From contig DAOVIC010000051.1 in assembly GCA_030671565.1 (NCBI GenBank), positions 1-10,276 of the forward strand: a stretch of DNA of 10,276 nucleotides. Reading direction: 5' to 3'. Below, in pieces: positions 1 to 5,002 of the stretch. Numbering within the stretch: position 1 is the first letter of the stretch; the number at the start of each line of letters is the position of its first letter. The notes beneath the pieces are model-generated. The model worked only from the letters and a program-made list of their open reading frames with translations, was not told where the DNA came from and made no database searches. The translations under genes and the position numbers were made by a program. Source of the stretch: Anaerohalosphaeraceae bacterium (GTDB lineage: Bacteria > Planctomycetota > Phycisphaerae > Sedimentisphaerales > Anaerohalosphaeraceae).

Positions 1-119
1 ACGGGTGCAACTTGCAGCAAACTAATATCTGCGTCCAATGCCTGCATCGCCAATGCTTTAACATTGGCTGCTTCGGCCTTGAACACATCTATCTGTTCGG
101 TGCGGCGTTTACCCGGCAT
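1..119 (-). CDS. N-terminal fragment of an unrecognised protein, cut by the window edge
   Basis: The minus strand opens with ATG at 119-117 and stays open for 39 codons to the window edge. The protein begins MPGKRRTEQIDVFKAE and continues as an alanine- and leucine-rich, probably helical stretch. A basic N-terminus (KRR) followed by acidic and hydrophobic helix is consistent with a soluble protein. An in-frame TAG seven codons upstream, inside the 16-bp repeat at 126-141, fixes ATG as the only usual start. The ribosome binding site is weak: only AAAAGA directly precedes ATG. The 16-bp repeat ends 7 nt before the start codon, so the repeat is effectively this gene's leader. I do not recognise the family. 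It could be the first gene of an inserted element or an ordinary small gene. The natural codon use and helix-like composition favour real coding over chance. Confidence 0.5.
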   Translation of the reverse strand, partial: MPGKRRTEQIDVFKAEAANVKALAMQALDADISLLQVAP

Positions 120-125
120 TCTTTT

Positions 126-141
126 ACGGACAAAGCACTAG
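126..141. repeat. 16-bp direct repeat, copy 1
   Basis: The sequence ACGGACAAAGCACTAG occurs exactly here and again at 708-723 in the same orientation. On its left, ATTCTTTT (118-125) abuts the repeat directly. The same 8-mer sits 13 nt left of copy 2. This copy lies just ahead of the minus-strand start codon at 119. A weak 11-bp palindrome, CCGATAATCGG, follows at 144-154. The function is unknown; an element end, a shared leader, or a protein-binding site are all possible. Confidence 0.7.
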
Positions 142-268
142 GACCGATAATCGGGAATTGGTGTATCGTGAGTTTTTCGCTTGCGGATTTCGCGATGCTC
201 AACTCAGGTGATTTGTAGATTTGATTTGCAGACCCTTATGTTACTCCCCCCGCTTGATCCGGTTGGGG

Positions 269-418
269 TTACACACACAGGGCCATATCTTCAACGTCAA
301 CTTCCATAAGGTGATCGAGATACATATCGAGATCGTCTACAGAAAACTTTGCGAGAAACTCCGGCTTGGCAGTTGTATTCAACTGCAAAATGAGGTCAAT
401 TATTTCTCTCTTGCTCAT
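269..418 (-). CDS. small helical protein of 49 residues, function unknown
   Basis: The protein starts MSKREIIDLILQLN, passes through a TAKPEFL segment, then an acidic helix (DDLDMYLDHLMEVD), and ends at DMALCV. It is predicted soluble and all-helical, with no signal peptide or membrane segment. The reading frame stays open upstream as far as 715, but I chose ATG at 418-416 because AGGGAG lies 6 nt ahead of it, while the upstream extension is cysteine- and tyrosine-rich and looks non-coding. The layout of a short helix, an ASN-THR-x-AKPEFL turn and a second DL..YL.HL helix resembles small uncharacterised proteins that I believe are common in planctomycetes; this is memory, not a search. It stands alone between intergenic stretches and reads opposite to the radical SAM gene. 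A regulatory or adaptor role would be a guess. Confidence 0.75.
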   Translation of the reverse strand: MSKREIIDLILQLNTTAKPEFLAKFSVDDLDMYLDHLMEVDVEDMALCV

Positions 419-549
419 GATGCACTCCCTTACAGATAAAACCCTTGTCCAATACACATTGAATATCGGGCAAAGGTCTAAGATTTCTTGAATCGCGCAA
501 AGTCGGTAAGTGTATGAAATAGCGATGACGATGCTACCACATGAGGGTT

Positions 550-642
550 CTATGGCACTGGGCACCACATCATATAGCCCCCCAGTTGGATAGCTGTCAC
601 AACAACGATAAACAGTCCAATAAAAAGTGCTGGAACAGTCAC
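550..642 (-). CDS. possible 30-residue single-span membrane peptide
   Basis: A minus-strand frame opens at GTG (642-640) just after an in-frame TAA and closes at TAG (552-550). The translation is MTVPALFIGLFIVVVTAIQL followed by GGYMMWCPVP. Residues 4-20 form an uninterrupted hydrophobic helix long enough to cross a membrane, and the tail carries one cysteine between prolines. There is no convincing Shine-Dalgarno: an AGG lies about 17 nt upstream behind a T tract. The frame differs from that of the 49-residue gene downstream. It could be a small membrane protein or a chance hydrophobic frame in AT-rich DNA; the weak start keeps confidence low. Confidence 0.25.
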   Translation of the reverse strand: MTVPALFIGLFIVVVTAIQLGGYMMWCPVP

Positions 643-653
643 TGAACGGAATT

Positions 654-673
654 AAAAAAAACCTGTTTTTTTT
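654..673. repeat. A8/T8 inverted repeat around CCTG
   Basis: Eight adenines (654-661) and eight thymines (666-673) flank CCTG. A further T6A4 run follows at 678-687. The stem holds only A-T pairs, so a stable RNA terminator is doubtful; it may simply be curved or easily melted DNA between copy 2 of the 16-bp repeat and the possible membrane peptide. Confidence 0.35.
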
Positions 674-707
674 GCAGTTTTTTAAAATTCTTTTGGCAAC
701 TGGGTAA

Positions 708-723
708 ACGGACAAAGCACTAG
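708..723. repeat. 16-bp direct repeat, copy 2
   Basis: This is an exact second copy of ACGGACAAAGCACTAG, in the same orientation as the copy at 126-141 and 582 bp away. ATTCTTTT is found at 687-694, separated from the 16-mer by GGCAACTGGGTAA (695-707); in copy 1 the two parts touch. The matching flank argues for common descent with an insertion or deletion of 13 nt rather than a chance match. Confidence 0.7.
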
Positions 724-778
724 CTTAACTGCAGAAACCAACAGCAGGCTGTTAGGTGTTTACGGCGGTAAGAAAAAT

Positions 779-819
779 TTGCCCCCTCCAATATATGTTA
801 ACCGACTGGGGTGAGGCAA
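779..819 (+). other. imperfect hairpin in the leader or promoter of the radical SAM gene
   Basis: TTGCC (779-783) can pair with GGCAA (815-819), and CCC (784-786) with GGG inside 808-811, leaving a TGA bulge (812-814) and a loop of about 21 nt. It overlaps the -35 box and spacer of the candidate promoter, so if real it may act as DNA (an operator) rather than as RNA. I recognise no riboswitch class in it. Confidence 0.25.
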
Positions 820-825
820 TAGAAT
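798..825 (+). promoter_or_regulatory. candidate sigma70-type promoter of the radical SAM gene
   Basis: TTAACC (798-803, four of six matches to TTGACA) and TAGAAT (820-825, five of six to TATAAT) are separated by 16 nt. Transcription would begin near 832, giving a leader of about 72 nt before the start codon at 904. No other pair in 724-903 fits as well. Confidence 0.4.
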
Positions 826-903
826 ACCCAGACTGATAATACCTTCGTATCTTTTTTACTTTAGGCGAGTTGTCGGCAAACATTATCGGCAGGAATGCGT
901 ATA

Positions 904-1926
904 ATGTTGCGGATGAATAAACTATCCACTAACATCTACAATCAACCTCTTCGACAGGATGAAGCTAAACTGAAGCTTTGGCGATACGCCGGGCTTATGC
1001 TCACTTACAAGTGCCCTGCCGAGTGCGAGTTCTGTTATTACTGCTGTGGGCCCGATAAAAGCGGGCTTATGTCCGTTGAGACCGCAATGAACGCATGGTC
1101 CGGCCTGATCGAGCTTTCCGGCGAAAATGCCCGGGTACACATAACAGGCGGCGAACCGTTTCTTTTCTTTGAGAGGCTTGTCGAGATCGCAGCTGAAGCG
1201 AAGAAAGCAGGCTTCGGAGGTCTTGATTCAATAGAAACTAACGGTTGGTGGGCAAATGACCGAAAAGATATAACAGAGAAACTCAAGCGTTTAAAATCCG
1301 TCGGAATGGGACGCCTGAAGATCAGTTGGGACGCTTTTCATGCCCAATTCATTGATATAAGACGTGTAAAGTTGCTTGCAGAGACGGCAGAGGAGGTTCT
1401 CGGCACTGACGGCGTAATGGTTCGTTGGCAGAAGTACCTTGATGGAGGGATGCCGGAAATGAGCAAGAAAAGTCGAGAAGAGATGTATTTGGAAGCCGCA
1501 AGTGACTATCCTTGCAGGTTTACGGGACGTGCCGCGGGTAATCTTGCGGAAATGGCTGCCGACAAAAAAATCGATGAAGTTACTCGTTCAAGTTGCCGAT
1601 CGGGTTTTCTTTCGGCAAAGGGCGTACATATTGACCCTTACGGTAACGTTTTCAGCGGGCTTTGCAGTGGAATTATCATAGGAAATGTAAGCGGAAAAAA
1701 CCTTGCAGACGTATGGCGAAATTTTAATCCGCAGGAATACGAGTTTGTCTCAGAACTATTCGGCGATTCCAAGCGTAGTTTACTGGACATCGCAGTGGAG
1801 TCAGGATACAGAATTCGCGATTTTTATGCCGATAAATGCCATTTATGCACGGACATGAGGCAATTTTTCTTTGACAGTGGGCGATATGGCTCGATAATCG
1901 GACCTGTCGATTGTTATTTAAGTTAG
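904..1926 (+). CDS. radical SAM protein with SPASM-like C-terminal cysteines
   Basis: This 340-residue protein is a radical SAM enzyme, which uses a [4Fe-4S] cluster and S-adenosylmethionine to make a 5'-deoxyadenosyl radical. The cluster motif CPAECEFC (C37, C41, C44) is followed by two extra cysteines, C47 and C48. GGEP at 82-85 is the SAM-binding motif, and ETNGWW (111-116) matches a following barrel strand. C-terminal cysteines C204, C231, C254, C312, C315 (CHLC) and C337 near the end (GPVDCY) suggest an auxiliary cluster of the SPASM or Twitch kind, typical of enzymes that modify peptides or proteins. The segment DPYGNVFSGLCSGIIIGNV fits the SPASM layout. ATG at 904 is preferred: AGGA at 891-894 lies 9 nt ahead, too close for the in-frame ATG at 895 and far for the one at 913. 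The kinase gene follows after 27 nt. The substrate is unknown; no precursor peptide gene is evident nearby. Confidence 0.88.
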   Translation: MLRMNKLSTNIYNQPLRQDEAKLKLWRYAGLMLTYKCPAECEFCYYCCGPDKSGLMSVETAMNAWSGLIELSGENARVHITGGEPFLFFERLVEIAAEAKKAGFGGLDSIETNGWWANDRKDITEKLKRLKSVGMGRLKISWDAFHAQFIDIRRVKLLAETAEEVLGTDGVMVRWQKYLDGGMPEMSKKSREEMYLEAASDYPCRFTGRAAGNLAEMAADKKIDEVTRSSCRSGFLSAKGVHIDPYGNVFSGLCSGIIIGNVSGKNLADVWRNFNPQEYEFVSELFGDSKRSLLDIAVESGYRIRDFYADKCHLCTDMRQFFFDSGRYGSIIGPVDCYLS

Positions 1927-1953
1927 GCATACCAGTTAACTGGAGATCGTAAG

Positions 1954-3201
1954 TTGTCGTCAAAAGATTCAACTAGTTATGATACCATGTTCGGGCGAAT
2001 GGCCGTCGAGCAGAATCTTTGCACCGATACCGAAGTAAAAAGGTGCAGGGACGAGCAAAAAGCCATGATGGCATCGGATCCAGCCACCTTAAGCCATGTG
2101 ATGATCAGATATGGGATCATTACGAAAAACCAGGCCAAGCGACTGACGGGGATGATAAAGGAAAGCAAAGCCGCCGCCGGACAGATCCCGGGATACAAAG
2201 TTCTGGGCAAGTTGGGTGCCGGGGCAATGGCGGTCGTCTATAAAGCCAAACAACTCAGTCTTGACAGGATGGTGGCTATCAAGGTTCTGCCAAGGCGATT
2301 TTCTGAAAAGTCAAACTATATCAGCAGGTTTTACAAGGAAGGAAAACTTGCCGCCAAGCTGAACCACAATAACATCGTCCAGGCCATCGACGTCGGAGAA
2401 GCAGGTGGATTGTACTACTTCGTAATGGAATATGTCGAAGGTAAAACCTTGTACGACGATCTTTCCAAGGGCAAGATATTCAGCGAAGACGAAGCTTTGG
2501 ATATTATCATCCAGCTGGGCAACGCACTTAAACACGCACATGAGCTGGGAATGATCCACCGTGACGTTAAACCTAAAAACGTCATGATCACGACCAACGG
2601 CGTTGTAAAACTGGCAGACATGGGTCTTGCCCGTGAGACATCGGATGTAGAAGCAGCCGAAAGCGAAAAAGGAAAAGCATTCGGTACACCGTTCTATATC
2701 GCACCCGAACAGATCCGCGGTGAACTGGATATAGACGGACGTGCCGACCTCTATTCGCTCGGGGCAACATTGTTTCACATGGTGACCGGACGCGTTCCTT
2801 TCCAGGCGAAAACACCTTCTGAGGTAATGCGAAAACACCTGAAAGAACCTATCACACCTCCTGACCATATTAACACTTCGCTTTCATCAGGCATATCCGA
2901 AGTTATCGAAGTTATGATGGCCAAGAAGGCGAAAGACCGATACAATAGTATGGAGGAGCTTCTTATAGACATACAAGCGGTCCGCCAGGGACAACCGCCG
3001 GTGCGGGCACGGGAGAAATTTTCACTCGACGGACTTGGAGAACTGGAAGAGGGAGCGACAGTTGAATTTGAAGACGATAAAGAAAATGTTTACGGAGAAG
3101 AAGTCATTGCGCGTTACAAGGTAGGACTGGTCATGATGACAGCCCTGTCCGGAATTCTTGCACTCGTGATAGTTTTTATGGCTCTGGGAGGCAAGCAATA
3201 A
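1954..3201 (+). CDS. membrane-anchored Hanks-type Ser/Thr protein kinase
   Basis: This is a 415-residue Ser/Thr kinase that would phosphorylate cytoplasmic proteins. The start is TTG at 1954, supported by GGAG (1942-1945) 8 nt upstream; the next in-frame ATG (residue 12) lacks such a site. Residues 12-68 form two degenerate repeats spaced like MshEN/type II secretion ATPase N-terminal motifs. The kinase domain spans about 80-345: glycine loop GAGAMAVV (88-95, third glycine replaced by alanine), K110 (AIKVL), E129, HRDVKPKN (202-209) with D204, K206 and N209, DMG (222-224) in place of DFG, GTP..APE (244-252), D265 and R329. All catalytic residues are present, so it should be active. An acidic linker (about 353-382) leads to one membrane helix (about 390-411), with only a few residues after it. 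There is thus no extracellular sensor domain. It probably shares a transcript with the radical SAM gene. Confidence 0.92.
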   Translation: MSSKDSTSYDTMFGRMAVEQNLCTDTEVKRCRDEQKAMMASDPATLSHVMIRYGIITKNQAKRLTGMIKESKAAAGQIPGYKVLGKLGAGAMAVVYKAKQLSLDRMVAIKVLPRRFSEKSNYISRFYKEGKLAAKLNHNNIVQAIDVGEAGGLYYFVMEYVEGKTLYDDLSKGKIFSEDEALDIIIQLGNALKHAHELGMIHRDVKPKNVMITTNGVVKLADMGLARETSDVEAAESEKGKAFGTPFYIAPEQIRGELDIDGRADLYSLGATLFHMVTGRVPFQAKTPSEVMRKHLKEPITPPDHINTSLSSGISEVIEVMMAKKAKDRYNSMEELLIDIQAVRQGQPPVRAREKFSLDGLGELEEGATVEFEDDKENVYGEEVIARYKVGLVMMTALSGILALVIVFMALGGKQ

Positions 3202-3208
3202 TTGCTTG
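3192..3208. promoter_or_regulatory. 17-bp palindrome, possible operator of the TetR-family gene
   Basis: CAAGCAATAATTGCTTG is a perfect palindrome with 8-bp arms about one central base. It covers the kinase stop codon (3199-3201) and lies 56 bp before the regulator's start. Size and symmetry suit a TetR-family operator, and such regulators often bind next to their own gene. No T tract follows, so it is not an obvious terminator. An 8-bp palindrome somewhere in a 10-kb window is not rare; position is the main argument. Confidence 0.35.
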
Positions 3209-3264
3209 ATCCGTAACTCAAAGTTGACAAGTTTTCAAAAGTTTCTTTTAGAGGGGGCAAAAAA

Positions 3265-3858
3265 ATGACACAATACAGAACCGATACAAGGGCACGTCTT
3301 ACAAAGGTTGCACGCTCGCTTTTTAGTATACACGGCTGCGACGGAACAACACTCGATGACGTTCTTGTTGCCACAGGGGTTTCCAAGGGGGCTTTTTATC
3401 ACTATTTCAAAAGCAAAGATTCGTTATGCCTGGATGTACTGACAGATGTCATCTCCGAGTACCGGCAGCTTTGCGAGTCCATTGACAAGAACCTTGATCC
3501 CATTGGGCAAATCCATTTTCTGGTTTCGAAACTCATTGAGTTGAATGCGTCTGGACAATGGGTAAATTGCAGGCTGATACTGAAATTCTCGGCCGAGGCA
3601 CACGATGGAAAACCGCTTCTTCAGCGAAAGATCCAGGAGTTCTGGGACTGGTACACGAACTTCTACGAAACGATCGTACGTCAGGCTCAGGCTGCAGGAC
3701 AATTCAGGGACGATATCGAACCTGCAGTTCAGGGGCGACTACTGACAACATTAATGGCAGGCGGTATTACGCTGGAGAATGTACCCATCCCTAAAGTTGC
3801 GTTCGCCGACATGATGAACATCTTGCTCGAATCCCTAAAACCCCAACCCGGGCAATAG
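3265..3858 (+). CDS. TetR/AcrR-family transcriptional regulator
   Basis: The 197-residue protein has the usual TetR size and layout. Residues 8-55 form the DNA-binding domain, with the helix-turn-helix TLDDVLVATGVSKGAFYHYF (29-48) followed by KSKDSL, a classic TetR signature. The remaining helical part would bind a ligand and dimerise; it contains a cysteine pair region (C70, C102) and tryptophans at 99, 127 and 129 that may line a pocket. ATG at 3265 follows a strong purine-rich site AGAGGGGG with 7-nt spacing. The gene starts 63 nt after the kinase and converges on carA, with 15 nt between the two stop codons. No transporter or enzyme gene typical of TetR targets lies beside it, so its ligand and regulon cannot be told from the window. 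It may control itself and the kinase or radical SAM genes upstream. Confidence 0.92.
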   Translation: MTQYRTDTRARLTKVARSLFSIHGCDGTTLDDVLVATGVSKGAFYHYFKSKDSLCLDVLTDVISEYRQLCESIDKNLDPIGQIHFLVSKLIELNASGQWVNCRLILKFSAEAHDGKPLLQRKIQEFWDWYTNFYETIVRQAQAAGQFRDDIEPAVQGRLLTTLMAGGITLENVPIPKVAFADMMNILLESLKPQPGQ

Positions 3859-3873
3859 ATGCTGCAAGGCCGA

Positions 3874-4989
3874 TCAGCCCTTATCCATCAGCCTTGTAAA
3901 TTCGTCGAACAGGTACGCCGCGTCGTGAGGACCCGGGGAAGCCTCCGGGTGGTACTGAACCGAAAAGGCGTTCAGCTCCTTGCTCCTGATCCCCTCTACC
4001 GTTTTGTCGTTTAGATTCAGGTGCGTAAGCTCCAGATCCTTATCTTTCAATGAATCCATATCCACGCAGAATCCGTGGTTCTGGCTGGTGATCTCGATCT
4101 TACTGTTGTCGAGGTTCTTGACGGGGTGGTTTGCACCTCGATGACCGAACTTAAGCTTATAAGTTTCGCCGCCCAGAGCCAGTGAAAGTATTTGATGTCC
4201 GAGACAGATACCGAAAATCGGCACCTTGCCAAGCAGTTTCTTTACAGTATCAACCGCATAGCTGACCGGTGCAGGGTCGCCGGGGCCATTGCTAAGAAAA
4301 ATCCCATCGGGCTTTCGACGCATAACGGCGGCGGCAGAAGTGTTTGCCGGTACTACGTGGACATCGCATCCGTGCGACCGCAGAAGCCGCAGTATGTTTA
4401 ATTTGACCCCAAAGTCAAAGGCTACGACCTTGTATTTCTTTGCCGGTTTCAGCTCCACATCGGTCAATACATCGACAACACCTTTGTCCCATTTGTAAGC
4501 TTTTTTCGTGCTTACACTTTTTACGATATCTCTTCCGACAAGGCCCGGGTATCTTGCCAGTTTCTTCTTTAGCTCGGCTATCGTAAGCTTTTCGGAAGAG
4601 ATCACGCCTCGCATCGCACCTGCTGTTCTGATATGCCGAACAAGTTTGCGGGTATCGATGCCTTCGAGACCGACGATCTTGTTCTTAACAAGGTAATCGC
4701 TCAGTGAATCCTTATTACGCCAGTTGCTTGGGTAATCGCAGTTTTCCTTTACTATGAAACCTCGGGCAAAGACCTTGCGTGATTCCCAGTCCTCGCTGTT
4801 TGTTCCATAGTTACCGATCAGCGGATATGTCATGGTGATTATCTGCTCGTTGTATGACGGATCGGTAAGAATCTCCTGGTATCCGCTCATGGACGTATTA
4901 AAGACAACTTCGCCGCACCTGGTTCCTATTGCCCCAAAGGACATTCCCCTGAAAACGGTACCATCTTCTAGTAAAAGAACTGCTTTCAC
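3874..4989 (-). CDS. carA: carbamoyl-phosphate synthase small (glutaminase) subunit
   Basis: CarA hydrolyses glutamine and passes the ammonia through a tunnel to CarB, which makes carbamoyl phosphate for pyrimidine and arginine synthesis in the cytoplasm. At 371 residues it is full length. The N-terminal domain (1-150) has the family pattern [20 protein letters not shown] (26-45). The class I glutamine amidotransferase domain (about 185-370) shows GPGDP (235-239), the nucleophile C262 in GICLGHQ, and H347 with E349 in QYHPEAS; the triad is intact. The start is GTG at 4989-4987. Its Shine-Dalgarno (TAAGGA, 5002-4997) includes the carB stop codon, so the two genes are probably translationally coupled. 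It is the last gene of the minus-strand cluster, downstream of carB, the reverse of the common carA-carB order. Confidence 0.97.
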   Translation of the reverse strand: MKAVLLLEDGTVFRGMSFGAIGTRCGEVVFNTSMSGYQEILTDPSYNEQIITMTYPLIGNYGTNSEDWESRKVFARGFIVKENCDYPSNWRNKDSLSDYLVKNKIVGLEGIDTRKLVRHIRTAGAMRGVISSEKLTIAELKKKLARYPGLVGRDIVKSVSTKKAYKWDKGVVDVLTDVELKPAKKYKVVAFDFGVKLNILRLLRSHGCDVHVVPANTSAAAVMRRKPDGIFLSNGPGDPAPVSYAVDTVKKLLGKVPIFGICLGHQILSLALGGETYKLKFGHRGANHPVKNLDNSKIEITSQNHGFCVDMDSLKDKDLELTHLNLNDKTVEGIRSKELNAFSVQYHPEASPGPHDAAYLFDEFTRLMDKG

Positions 4990-4996
4990 TTCATTT

Positions 4997-5002
4997 TCCT
5001 TA
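4997..5002 (-). promoter_or_regulatory. carA ribosome binding site overlapping the carB stop codon
   Basis: On the minus strand TAAGGA holds the carB stop TAA and the core of the carA Shine-Dalgarno, 7 nt before the GTG start. An out-of-frame ATG-AAG-TGA lies between it and the GTG. Ribosomes finishing carB would sit on this site, which would favour equal production of both subunits. Confidence 0.6.

Noticed and set aside
49..68. Hairpin GCCAATG/CATTGGC inside the left-edge gene
   Set aside because: A 7-bp stem with a short loop is expected several times by chance in 10 kb, and this one lies within coding sequence.
12..439. Plus-strand frames of 68 and 72 residues
   Set aside because: They lie opposite better-supported minus-strand genes, are rich in cysteine, histidine and isoleucine, and lack ribosome binding sites.
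419..715. N-terminal extension of the 49-residue protein to 148 residues
   Set aside because: The added part is cysteine- and tyrosine-rich with no domain-like pattern, and a good Shine-Dalgarno marks the internal ATG.
795..836. 13-residue plus-strand frame (MLTDWGEAIEYPD) ahead of the radical SAM gene, as a precursor peptide
   Set aside because: It has no ribosome binding site, is very short, and overlaps the candidate promoter, so it would lie before the transcription start.
895..903. Earlier ATG start of the radical SAM gene
   Set aside because: AGGA directly touches this ATG, leaving no spacing; the ATG at 904 has 9 nt.
3224..3252. TTGACA with TTTAGA 17 nt on, as a promoter of the TetR gene
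   Set aside because: The -10 match is poor and transcription would begin only a few bases before the start codon, losing the strong Shine-Dalgarno.
3859..3896. Bidirectional terminator between the TetR gene and carA
   Set aside because: Only a 6-bp CAAGGC/GCCTTG match with a 20-nt loop is present, without T tracts.
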